From assembly GCF_000745975.1 (NCBI RefSeq), contig NZ_JQKJ01000017.1, positions 46,977 through 110,976 of the forward strand: a DNA stretch of 64,000 bases. Reading direction: 5' to 3'. Source of the DNA: Desulfobacter vibrioformis DSM 8776. GTDB taxonomy: Bacteria; Desulfobacterota; Desulfobacteria; Desulfobacterales; Desulfobacteraceae. Below, piece by piece: positions 17,277-25,241 of the stretch (position 1 is the first letter of the stretch; each line of letters starts with the position of its first letter). The position numbers and the translations under genes are program-made. Below the pieces are notes generated by a model. It had not been told where the DNA came from and ran no database searches. It was given only the letters and a program-made list of their open reading frames with translations.

Positions 17277-19838
17277 ATGTCATCAGGGTCATCAGGGTCA
17301 TCAGGCAGCAATGAGACCGGTTCCGGCCGGCTGGGCACGTTTGCCGGTGTTTTTACGCCAAGTATTTTAACCATTCTCGGGATCATTCTTTTCCTGCGTC
17401 TGGGATATGTGGTGGGCGCTGCCGGGCTTGGAAAATCTTTGATTATCATTGCCGTGGCCAACCTGATTTCCGTTCTGACCAGCTTTTCCCTGGCTGCCAT
17501 TGCCACCAATATGAAGGTTGGCGGCGGCGGTGACTATTACCTGATTTCCAGAACCCTTGGCATAGAATTCGGCGGGGCCATCGGCATTGTGCTGTTCTTA
17601 GCCCAGTCCGTGTCCATTGCCTTTTACTGCATTGGTTTCGGGGAGGCCCTGACCGCTATCCCCGGCCTGACCGGCCATGTGACGGTACAGCTTATTGCAG
17701 GTGCGGCCCTGGTGTTTCTTTTTCTGCTGGCATGGATCGGCGCGGATCTGGCCACCAAGTTCCAGTATGTGGTCATGGTATTTTTAATCCTGGCGCTTTT
17801 ATCCTTTTTTATTGGCGGTATCCGGCAATGGAACACCGGACTTTTGATGGAGAACTGGGTTGCCAGGGAAGGCGCCGCTCCTTTCTGGATTCTTTTTGCC
17901 CTGTTTTTTCCGGCGGTGACCGGGTTTACCCAAGGGGTGAGTATGTCAGGCGATCTTGAAGATCCGGGTAAAAGCCTGCCCGCAGGAACCTTTGCCGCGG
18001 TCTTTCTCTCCATACTGGTCTATTTCTCCGTGGCTGTCGTGTTTGCCGCTTCCACACCTTTGAAAACCCTGGCCGGCGACTACGGCGCCATGAAACAGAT
18101 TTCCATGTATGGCTGGCTGATCAATGCCGGTGTTATTGCTGCCACCCTGTCTTCGGCCATGGCCTCGTTTCTCGGCGCACCCAGGATTTTAAAGTCCCTG
18201 GCATCGGATAAAATATTTCCCTTTCTTGCCCCCTTTGCCAAGGGGGCTGGCCCGTCCGGCAATCCCCGCCGGGGGGTGCTGCTCTCCTTTGGCATCGCTG
18301 TGGCCACCGTGTTCATGGGCCAGCTGGACCTGATTGCCGGGGTGGTCTCCATGTTTTTTCTGATCTCCTACGGCCTGCTCAACTATGCCACCTATTTTGA
18401 AGCCTCTGCCGAAACCCCGTCTTTCAGGCCCCGGTTCAGGTGGTACAACAAAAATATCAGCCTTGGGGGTGGGTTGATCTGCCTGGGCGTAATGCTGGCC
18501 ATTGATTTTAAAACCGGAATTGCTGCCGTGGCCATCCTGTTTGCCATTTTCCAGTATCTCAAACGGGTATCTGCCCCGGTAAGGTGGGCGGACAGCCGGC
18601 GCTCCTTTCATCTTAAACTGGTCAGGGACAATCTGATGGAGGCACAAAAGGTTCCCGAGCACCCAAGGGACTGGCGGCCCTATATCCTTGCATTGTCAAA
18701 TGATGAAGAACATATGAAGCAGTTACTGGATTTCTCCGCTCTGATCGAGGGAAAAAGCGGTATGACAACCGCTGTACGGATTCTCCAGGCACGGGGATAC
18801 CGTGCTGTAAAACTTAAGGCAGAGGCGGAAAAGAATCTGGCCCGGATCATTTCCGAGAAAGAGAGTTCAGCATTTCCCCTTGTACTGTTTTCGGAGGATA
18901 CGGCCAATGGCCTGTCCGTGCTGTGCCAAAGCTTTGGCCTGGGGCCGGTCAAGGCCAATACCGTACTCATGAGCTGGAATGAACAGTATGCCAAGAATGA
19001 TGACCCTGCCCGGTTCCATAATTACCTGGAATTGATACGGCTGGCAGCCCAGTCCGGGTGCAATACCATTCTCTGGGACTGGAAAGAGCTGCCTGGAACT
19101 GCTGAACCTACTGAAATCACATGCAAACACAGAACAATTGATGTCTGGTGGAAGGATGACGACACCAGCCGGCTCATGCTGCTTCTTGCTTATCTGATCA
19201 CAAGGGGCGGTCCCTGGGACGGCGCCGAAATCCGGCTTTTAGCCTGTTATCTGGACCGGGACAACACGCAGATCATGCAGATGCTTTCCCATACCCTGGA
19301 TGAATTCCGCATCCAGGCCGAACCTAAGGTTATTCTTGGAATCAATGAACAGGTGGTTTTAAAAACATCCCAGGAGACAGACCTGGTTTTTATCCCTGTA
19401 TCCCTGAAAAAAGATGATGCCCTGATGTTTGGCGATCTGATGTTTGGCGACCTGCCGGCAGACTCGCTTTTGCCGGATTTGAAAAGGGTTGCCATGGTCA
19501 TGGCTGCCCAGAAAATTGAGCTGGATTCATCCCCGGAACAGGGCAGGGCCGGTGAACTGGCGCATTTGTTTGATGAACTCAAGCATGCGGAAAAAAGGGT
19601 GGAGGCCGCAAAGAAAAGGGCCCGGCAGGTCGCAACATCTGCCACGGATTTTATCAAAGATGCGGGTGATATGCCGCTCAATGACCCGGACCTGTTAACG
19701 CATCTTAAAGCAATGCTTGCATTGCAGGAAAAATCCGAAGAAGCCAATAAAAAGGTGCTTAAGGAACAGGCCAAGCTGATGGAAGTCTCCCGGCGGGCCA
19801 AGGATGAGGGACTTGCCGTGGATAACGAAGCGCAGTAA
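17277..19838 (+). CDS. Amino acid/cation-chloride cotransporter-like permease (APC/SLC12 type)
   Basis: From ATG 17277 (RBS AAGGA) the product is 853 residues. After a Ser/Gly linker (SSGSSGSSGS), about 12 hydrophobic segments follow from LGTFAGVFTPSILTILG to about residue 490. GVSMSGDLEDPGKSLPAG is a hallmark of the SLC12 branch of the APC superfamily. The remaining about 360 residues form a cytoplasmic domain (PYILALSNDEEHMKQLL onward) ending in a charged coiled coil. The protein should move cations with chloride or amino acids; the ion is not predictable here. A longer frame to 17088 lacks an RBS. The linker is coded by three 9-base TCATCAGG(G/C) repeats. The last 124 bases have a second copy at 20741-20864. 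Confidence 0.88.
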   Translation: MSSGSSGSSGSNETGSGRLGTFAGVFTPSILTILGIILFLRLGYVVGAAGLGKSLIIIAVANLISVLTSFSLAAIATNMKVGGGGDYYLISRTLGIEFGGAIGIVLFLAQSVSIAFYCIGFGEALTAIPGLTGHVTVQLIAGAALVFLFLLAWIGADLATKFQYVVMVFLILALLSFFIGGIRQWNTGLLMENWVAREGAAPFWILFALFFPAVTGFTQGVSMSGDLEDPGKSLPAGTFAAVFLSILVYFSVAVVFAASTPLKTLAGDYGAMKQISMYGWLINAGVIAATLSSAMASFLGAPRILKSLASDKIFPFLAPFAKGAGPSGNPRRGVLLSFGIAVATVFMGQLDLIAGVVSMFFLISYGLLNYATYFEASAETPSFRPRFRWYNKNISLGGGLICLGVMLAIDFKTGIAAVAILFAIFQYLKRVSAPVRWADSRRSFHLKLVRDNLMEAQKVPEHPRDWRPYILALSNDEEHMKQLLDFSALIEGKSGMTTAVRILQARGYRAVKLKAEAEKNLARIISEKESSAFPLVLFSEDTANGLSVLCQSFGLGPVKANTVLMSWNEQYAKNDDPARFHNYLELIRLAAQSGCNTILWDWKELPGTAEPTEITCKHRTIDVWWKDDDTSRLMLLLAYLITRGGPWDGAEIRLLACYLDRDNTQIMQMLSHTLDEFRIQAEPKVILGINEQVVLKTSQETDLVFIPVSLKKDDALMFGDLMFGDLPADSLLPDLKRVAMVMAAQKIELDSSPEQGRAGELAHLFDELKHAEKRVEAAKKRARQVATSATDFIKDAGDMPLNDPDLLTHLKAMLALQEKSEEANKKVLKEQAKLMEVSRRAKDEGLAVDNEAQ
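17280..17306 (+). repeat. In-frame 9-bp tandem repeat coding the Ser/Gly linker
   Basis: Three consecutive units TCATCAGGG, TCATCAGGG and TCATCAGGC lie directly after the start codon and encode SSG repeats. The unit is a multiple of three, so copy changes would alter linker length without a frameshift. Confidence 0.8.
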
Positions 19839-20023
19839 TTATCGACAGTATCTGTACTCCTTAGTGCCTTACTCCTGAGCTTCTGTCACAAAAAACAAGA
19901 AATTGTTAGACTCCTTTCTTCTTGTTTCTAGTTTCCAGTCTCTAGTTTCTGCGGCTCTGCCGCCTTAGATAGGCAAAGTGACCAACAAAGGCTCGTTCGT
20001 ACTTTTATGCTTTAAGCCGATAA

Positions 20024-20326
20024 TCAAGGATATGGGGGAGATCTTTTAAGCAAATCGAGAAGTACCCTTGTCGATCCGGTCGGCGTTCTTTTTCCCTGCT
20101 CCCATTGCCGTATTGAAGAGGGGCTTACATTTAATAATTTGGCAAAAACTGTTTGACTCAAATTCAAGGATTCTCTTATTTTTTGAATTTGATGTGTCGA
20201 AAGTTGTACTTCAGGGATGGTAACGCCCAGTGAGTTTAACTCTTTTTCAGTAAAAGAGGTCTTAATTCCTGAATTAAGCATATCTTGAACAGTTTCACCG
20301 ATTGCTTTTTTTATTGAATCCCTCAT
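20024..20326 (-). CDS. HTH-type antitoxin (XRE/HigA-like)
   Basis: From ATG 20326, which has GGAGG seven bases upstream, the product is about 100 residues. An XRE helix-turn-helix occupies the second half: KIRESLNLSQTVFAKLLNVS then SSIRQWEQGKRTPTG. N-terminal residues are helical, as in HigA/NadS-type antitoxins. It lies 44 bases downstream of a broken RelE-like toxin reading frame on the same strand, in toxin-first order. It should bind its own promoter and, if the toxin is dead, may persist as an orphan repressor. The longer frame from 20344 bypasses the good RBS. Confidence 0.85.
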   Translation of the reverse strand: MRDSIKKAIGETVQDMLNSGIKTSFTEKELNSLGVTIPEVQLSTHQIQKIRESLNLSQTVFAKLLNVSPSSIRQWEQGKRTPTGSTRVLLDLLKRSPPYP

Positions 20327-20369
20327 TTTATTCCTCCAAATCAAACAAAACGTATTCTTCTATCAATTT

Positions 20370-20694
20370 TTAAATTCGGCCGGTATGGATTTCCATCAAA
20401 TCTGAGCCCAATTTTTTGAAATAGTTTAATTCTGCTTTGTTTATATTGCCTCTTTCATTTTTACCAAATCCATACAGGAAAATAGCTTTGTCTTCTTTTT
20501 TATGCGATTATTGTCCTGAATCCAGAACTTTTCCCTTGCCCTTCCCGGTTTACACGAACTTTAAACAGGTTGCTGCCTAAATTTGTTACAGAGAGCCCTT
20601 TTTCTAAATTTTCAACAGATTCGATGAGGTGATGATTTTTCAAATTCATCTTGTTTGCCCATTTCTTAAACCATTTCGTGCATAACTTCCTCAT
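20370..20694 (-). pseudogene. RelE/HigB-like toxin gene with a frameshift
   Basis: Two adjacent frames together give one RelE-like toxin. The first part reads MRKLCTKWFKKWANKM through NREGQGKSSGFRTIIA and stops at TAA near 20514. One base further the sequence continues as KKEDKAIFLYGFGKNERG and on to MEIHTGRI, stopping at 20370-20372. The family normally continues IIAYKKxDxAIFLYGF, so about two bases appear lost before an A6 run. It precedes the HTH antitoxin in typical toxin-antitoxin order. The toxin may be inactive, or may need frameshifting or slippage at the A-run to be made. Confidence 0.75.
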
Positions 20695-20740
20695 AAAATA
20701 AACTATAACTCTTTGTGATATACTTTTCAAGCCTCAAAAC

Positions 20741-20864
20741 GCTTGCATTGCAGGGCAAATACGAAGAAGTCAATAAAAAAGACGCTAAGGAACGGGTCAA
20801 GCTGATGGAAGTCTCCCGGCGGGCCAAGGATGAGGGACTTGCCGTGGATAACGAAAACCCGTAA
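20741..20864 (+). pseudogene. Duplicate of the 3' end of the SLC12-type permease gene
   Basis: These 124 bases match the last 124 bases of the permease gene (19715-19838) without gaps and with a moderate number of substitutions. The block GCTGATGGAAGTCTCCCGGC is identical. The frame still reads to a stop at the homologous place (DEGLAVDNENP). The rest of the gene is absent, so this is a relic. It lies on the far side of the toxin-antitoxin cassette from the intact gene. Confidence 0.85.
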
Positions 20865-20882
20865 TTTTCAAGTATTCATATC

Positions 20883-21308
20883 CTATTCCAGCTGTTTTAT
20901 GACCTCTGCGTCCGAGCTGTCAGAATGAATGGTTTCACCAATAATCTTATTGGTAGCCTCTTCAATGTACTGCCTTAAGGTTTTATTCAACGCTTCAAAT
21001 TCAGGCCATAATGTCTCATCCACAAAACTTTTGGGTATTTTTGCCATGACAGTGGTATATCTTTGCCGGTAATATCTGTATGGTTTGATGTCGTATCTTC
21101 TTAACAGGGCTAAAAACAATTTTCTGGACCAAACATCTGCCATGGAAAATTTATACTCCACAGGCGGATCTTCCTTTTTGATTTCGTTTAACCGGTCCCT
21201 GATTCTTTGAAGGGCGTTAAACGCGGCATCCTTTTCCCCGTCAGTGGTCGCTCCGGCAAAAAGCGCTTCTATCAGTTTGAGTTTTTCGGTCAGTTTTTTT
21301 TCGTTCAT
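20883..21308 (-). CDS. Uncharacterised protein with DUF2786-like N-terminus
   Basis: A 141-residue soluble protein. The N-terminus KKLTEKLKLIEALFAGATTDGEKDAAFNALQRI resembles the helical repeat of DUF2786 proteins, where a short K-I-x-K-L-L-x-L-A segment is followed by an E-A-x-A-A motif. Residues 50-110 (WSRKLFLALLRRYDIKPYRYYRQRYTTVM) are aromatic and basic, possibly nucleic-acid binding, and the C-terminus is acidic. The start follows GGGAAT. It sits directly 5' of the duplicated permease tail on the opposite strand and 39 bases from the methyltransferase. I cannot assign a function. Confidence 0.6.
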   Translation of the reverse strand: MNEKKLTEKLKLIEALFAGATTDGEKDAAFNALQRIRDRLNEIKKEDPPVEYKFSMADVWSRKLFLALLRRYDIKPYRYYRQRYTTVMAKIPKSFVDETLWPEFEALNKTLRQYIEEATNKIIGETIHSDSSDAEVIKQLE

Positions 21309-21347
21309 GTATAATTCCCGTAATTCGATTTGTTTTTTTTCGATGCC

Positions 21348-21962
21348 CTAATGCTTTTCTGCCAGACAGTTCATCCACATAACGCCGCCCCTTCCCAGGC
21401 CATCCTGGCAAATCATAGTCCGGACAAGTTGCAGATTGTGTTTCAGGCATAACGCTTCCCATCCCGCCGGTGATAATGCCGTGAACCTCCGGCCTTTAGA
21501 ATCAAACTCATTTGCCATGACGTCATCCCGCCGGGCCGGAACAGAAAATATAAATCGGCCCTTTGCTGCCAGAAGCGCATTAACAGCCCCAATTGTTCTC
21601 TCAATTTCCTGTACGGAAAGATGCATCAGAACGGCAACGGCATATATTCCGTGAAACTGCCCCAGGTGATATGACAGCCCATCCGGCAGTTTCAAGAGAT
21701 TCACATGCCCCGCAAGTTCGGGGTGGTGTATTTTTGTCTGTTGCACCATTGCTGCCGAGCCATCTGTAGCCAGGACTTTGAACCCCTGGCGGATCATAAA
21801 GGCGGCATCCCTGCCGGAGCCGCACCCGAGCTCCAGAAGTCTGCCGCCTGGTCTCAGGCTGGATAAAAGAAATTCATGCAGTTGTGTGACATCAGCCGAT
21901 TCATACCTTTCAGCCACTTTCAGGGAATGTTGACTGTAATAGTTTAAAGTTGAATGCCCCAT
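21348..21962 (-). CDS. Class I SAM-dependent methyltransferase
   Basis: A 204-residue Rossmann-fold methyltransferase. Motif I is LLELGCGSGRDAAFMIRQG (about 38-56), followed by an acidic residue in VLATDGSAAMVQQ and motif IV-like FHGIYAVAVLMHLSVQEIERT. No target-recognition domain is visible, so the substrate may be a small molecule. The N-terminus NYYSQHSLKVAERYESADV is typical of the TehB/UbiE-like group. It starts 11 bases after the YqeY-type gene on the same strand and has no clear RBS, so it is probably read from that mRNA. Confidence 0.82.
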   Translation of the reverse strand: MGHSTLNYYSQHSLKVAERYESADVTQLHEFLLSSLRPGGRLLELGCGSGRDAAFMIRQGFKVLATDGSAAMVQQTKIHHPELAGHVNLLKLPDGLSYHLGQFHGIYAVAVLMHLSVQEIERTIGAVNALLAAKGRFIFSVPARRDDVMANEFDSKGRRFTALSPAGWEALCLKHNLQLVRTMICQDGLGRGGVMWMNCLAEKH

Positions 21963-21972
21963 GGGTGACGTT

Positions 21973-22473
21973 TTATTTTTGGGCAGTCATCCCCTGGAGA
22001 ATGGCCTTGACCTGGTTCCCGTCAGCACGCTTTCCAAAATGCTTCATAACGGCGCCCATGGCCTGGGTGGGACTTTTCATGGCAGAAAAATCTATATTGG
22101 TTTTTATCCAGGCTTCAATGGCTTCCGTGGTCGCCATTTTGGGCAGATAAGATTCTAAGAGTTCCAGATAATCAGAAGATGTCTCTTTTTTTATCTCCAG
22201 CATGGTTTTTTCAGATTTGACGAACTTTCGGATGATATTATGGATATCCTCATCCGTGATCTCTTCCGGCGTTTTTGTCCGGGTGGATTTTTTCCCGCTC
22301 CCAAGGGTGATGGGCACAGTGATTTCAGGAAACGCCCCCATAATCAGGCGCATGGTATCCCTCACGCCTGTATCTTTTTTAAGCATGGATGTTTTCATAT
22401 CCTGCCGGATTTTATCATAGAGGGAAATCCCCATTGATGCATCCCATCCATATTGAGCTGTATTTTCTGCCAT
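21973..22473 (-). CDS. GatB/YqeY domain-containing protein
   Basis: From ATG 22473, with AGGAG ten bases upstream, about 166 residues. It carries the whole YqeY layout: LYDKIRQDMKTSMLKKD, RDTMRLIMGAF, TDEDIHNIIRKFVKSEK and the C-terminal IKTNIDFSAMKSPTQAMGAVMKHFGKRADGNQV. This family resembles the tRNA-binding tail of the amidotransferase subunit GatB; its cellular role is poorly known. The ATG at 22482 lies too close to the RBS. It is likely cotranscribed with the methyltransferase gene. Confidence 0.9.
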   Translation of the reverse strand: MAENTAQYGWDASMGISLYDKIRQDMKTSMLKKDTGVRDTMRLIMGAFPEITVPITLGSGKKSTRTKTPEEITDEDIHNIIRKFVKSEKTMLEIKKETSSDYLELLESYLPKMATTEAIEAWIKTNIDFSAMKSPTQAMGAVMKHFGKRADGNQVKAILQGMTAQK

Positions 22474-22620
22474 TGCCTGCATTCTCCTTTTTTATGGCGC
22501 CGTTGCCGGATGCGCGGGTTAATTGTATCTCTTAATTTATTGATGTCTATACCAGAGTCTGGCCGGCTAGGGCCAGGGATTTATTGGACCGCGGGGAGAT
22601 TGGTCTGGACGAAAAAAGTA

Positions 22621-24564
22621 TCAATTGGGGCTGGAAAGGGTTTCCCTGATTTTTTGGGCAAGGGCTTCTCTGGAAAAAGGCTTTTGGAGGAACATGACCC
22701 CTTGGTCCAGAATTCCGTGGTGGGCAATGACGTTGGCTGTATATCCGGACATGTAAAGGGTTTTCAGGGATGGGAACTTGAGCTGCAGTGTACCGGAAAG
22801 TTCTTTGCCGCTCATCTTGGTCATAATCACGTCGGTGAGAAGCAGGTCAATCTTGCTGCCGTGACGGTCTGCAACAGACAAGGCCTGGTGGGGAGAATTG
22901 GCTTTGAGCACCCGGTAGCCCAGTTGGTTCAGTGTCTTTGCACAGAAGTTCAGGATCATGACCTCGTCTTCCACAAGAAGGATGGTCTCACCGCCCCCTT
23001 GAACCGCATGGCCTGTGTTCCTGGGGAGCTGATAATTGTTGTCATCGCCTGTGTAGGCACTGAAGTAGATCCTGAACGTCGTGCCGTTGCCCGGTTCGCT
23101 GTATACGTTGATGAACCCCTTGTTCTGTTTGACGATGCCGTAAGTGGTGGCCAGCCCCAGCCCGGTTCCCTGGTTTGGTTTTTTCGTGGTGAAGAAAGGC
23201 TCGAACAGGCAGTCTTGAACAGCCTTGTCCATGCCGCATCCGTTGTCGCTGACTTCCAGGGTGACAAATTCTCCGGGTTTAAATCCCGGCCGTTGGCGGC
23301 ACTCTGATTCCCCTATGCAGACCATATGGGTTTCGATGGTGATCCTGCCGTTTCCGGTGATGGCATCCCTTGAATTCACGCAGAGATTGACAAGAATCTG
23401 GTCTACCTGTGAGGGATCCAGCATAACCCGTCCCAGATTCTTGCCGGGGATCCATTTCAGTTCAATGTCTTCGCCGATGAGCCGGATCAGCATTTTGATC
23501 ATGTCATCGATAATCACATTAAGATTCAGGGGTCTTGGGGAAATGGTCTGCTGGCGGGCAAAGGCCAGTAGCTGGCGGGTCAGGTCTGCCGATCGTCTGG
23601 CTGCTTTTTGAATCTCGTTTAATGCGTGGTAATTAACGTCATTTTCATTGATTCTGTCCATTATCAATTCCAGGTTACCCAGAATGACAAAGAGCATATT
23701 GTTGAAATCATGGGCCACCCCGCCAGCCAGGCGGCCCACGGATTCCATTTTCTGCACATGGAGGATTTTTTCCTGCAATGCTTTGTTTTCAGCCTCAATC
23801 CGCTTGTTTTCAGTAATGTCCTGAACGGTGCCGATGGATTTGACAGGGTTCCCCTGTGCATCATATTCGGTTTTGCACCGTTCCTGTACATATTTGATGC
23901 GGCCGTCTTTCATGCGCAGCCGGTGATCAATGCTGTAGGGTTTTCCTGTTTTCAGGGACCGGGTGTAGGCCTGATCGATTTTTTCCCGGTCCCCGGGATG
24001 GGCCGCATTGAGAAATGCCTCATAGGAGGCGTCAAAGCAAGCAGGATCGACTTCAAATATCCGGTAAATTTCCTCGGACCAGAATAATTCCCCGGTCCTG
24101 GGATACAGCTCCCAGTGGCCGATATGGGCCAATTGCTCTGCATCCCTGAGCCTGGACCGGAATACCTTGAGATCTGCCCTGGCCTCTTTCAGTGCCGTGA
24201 AGTCACAGGCGATTTCCAGAATCGTAATCCGGTCTTTCCGGGTTCTCACAGGGATCAGGCGGAGTTTCCAGAATCCGTTTTCAGCTGGCCAGCCGCATTG
24301 TCCGGTTGCCGGGAGGGTGATGTCTGCAGGTTTTTCGGTGTGCCGTACCTCTTCCATGGGACATCCCGTGCAGGGTTGTTTCAGCCCCCATATTTCGTAA
24401 CAGTGCAATGGGGTTGCACAGGAGGATTTCGGCCTGTTGCCGGCAGCCATTTTACCGGCAATTGTATTGGTGCTGATGAGTCGGTAATCCGGGGCATACC
24501 AGGCAGCAAAAAAGGGAAGCCGCTCCATCAGGTCTTGATTGAATGTATCGTATTTTTCAGTCAT
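22621..24564 (-). CDS. PAS-domain hybrid sensor histidine kinase with C-terminal receiver
   Basis: From ATG 24564 about 647 residues; a TTG at 24579 is the alternative. There are two PAS-like segments. The first has clustered cysteines (CYEIWGLKQPCTGCPM, plus Cys in CATPLH and GQCGW), which suggests redox or ligand sensing. Then come a HisKA domain with GGVAHDFNNMLFVILGN, an ATPase domain (NLCVNSRDAITG, DNGCGMDKAVQD, GTGLGLATTYGIV) and a C-terminal receiver (ILLVEDEVMIL, phospho-acceptor Asp in LLLTDVIMTKM). No transmembrane segment is seen, so it is probably cytoplasmic. It stands alone with no partner regulator next to it. Confidence 0.92.
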   Translation of the reverse strand: MTEKYDTFNQDLMERLPFFAAWYAPDYRLISTNTIAGKMAAGNRPKSSCATPLHCYEIWGLKQPCTGCPMEEVRHTEKPADITLPATGQCGWPAENGFWKLRLIPVRTRKDRITILEIACDFTALKEARADLKVFRSRLRDAEQLAHIGHWELYPRTGELFWSEEIYRIFEVDPACFDASYEAFLNAAHPGDREKIDQAYTRSLKTGKPYSIDHRLRMKDGRIKYVQERCKTEYDAQGNPVKSIGTVQDITENKRIEAENKALQEKILHVQKMESVGRLAGGVAHDFNNMLFVILGNLELIMDRINENDVNYHALNEIQKAARRSADLTRQLLAFARQQTISPRPLNLNVIIDDMIKMLIRLIGEDIELKWIPGKNLGRVMLDPSQVDQILVNLCVNSRDAITGNGRITIETHMVCIGESECRQRPGFKPGEFVTLEVSDNGCGMDKAVQDCLFEPFFTTKKPNQGTGLGLATTYGIVKQNKGFINVYSEPGNGTTFRIYFSAYTGDDNNYQLPRNTGHAVQGGGETILLVEDEVMILNFCAKTLNQLGYRVLKANSPHQALSVADRHGSKIDLLLTDVIMTKMSGKELSGTLQLKFPSLKTLYMSGYTANVIAHHGILDQGVMFLQKPFSREALAQKIRETLSSPN

Positions 24565-24795
24565 TACAATTTTGTCCAAGTGTTTGGGTACGTTATTGAG
24601 AGACCTATGATGATATGCCAGAATGATATGATGGATAAAGTTTAAAAAAAAAGGGGTTAAAAAGCAATCTTAAATTTTAAATTCGCTTGACCGGCAGCAG
24701 ATAATACGACATATATAAAATATTCTGTTTCCCAGATCCATGAATTAATGAATTAGGTTCGTGAGTTTCTGATTATAAAATTTCCAGGAGTATCC

Positions 24796-25113
24796 ATGAA
24801 AATCAGTGCAGTCACTGTTCGTGTAAAAAAGGCGTTTGTAAACGACTTTATCGAAGCCAGCAAATTACATCAGGCCAATACGGTAAAAGAGGAGGGAAAC
24901 CTCCGGTTCGATTTCCTTCAGTCCCTTGACGACCCGACTCTGTTTCTTTTTTACGAGGCCTACAGATCCCAGGCCGATATTGAGCTGCACAGGAATGCTG
25001 ATTCCTACAGGACATGGCGAAAAATCGTGGATTCATGGATGGCTGTTCCCAGGGTTGGTGTGGGATTCAGGCCGTTGGCACCGGATGACGGCGAGCAATT
25101 CAGGTATCCCTGA
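24796..25113 (+). CDS. ABM-fold monooxygenase-like protein (LsrG/YgiN type)
   Basis: A 105-residue protein of the antibiotic-biosynthesis-monooxygenase fold: a beta strand (ISAVTVRVKKAFVNDFIEAS), a Glu-rich turn (NTVKEEGNLRFDFLQS), FLFYEAYRSQADIELHRN, then TWRKIVDSWM. LsrG and YgiN proteins act on quorum signals or quinols as dimers. The start has AGGAG six bases upstream. It is followed 128 bases later by a radical SAM gene on the same strand. A functional link is possible but unproven. Confidence 0.78.
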   Translation: MKISAVTVRVKKAFVNDFIEASKLHQANTVKEEGNLRFDFLQSLDDPTLFLFYEAYRSQADIELHRNADSYRTWRKIVDSWMAVPRVGVGFRPLAPDDGEQFRYP

Positions 25114-25241
25114 TCTCTCCGGTCCTGTTCTGCATTTCACCGATTCTTTTTTGCGTTCTGCCAGCTCGGCTTCGTATCCTGGCTGAGGCATCTTGTTTCT
25201 GGGGTTGTATTCATTCAATTACAGCTATAGGAGGGTTTGCC

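Noticed and set aside
22453..23307. Plus-strand frame of 284 codons
   Set aside because: Antisense of the receiver and ATPase domains of the hybrid kinase.
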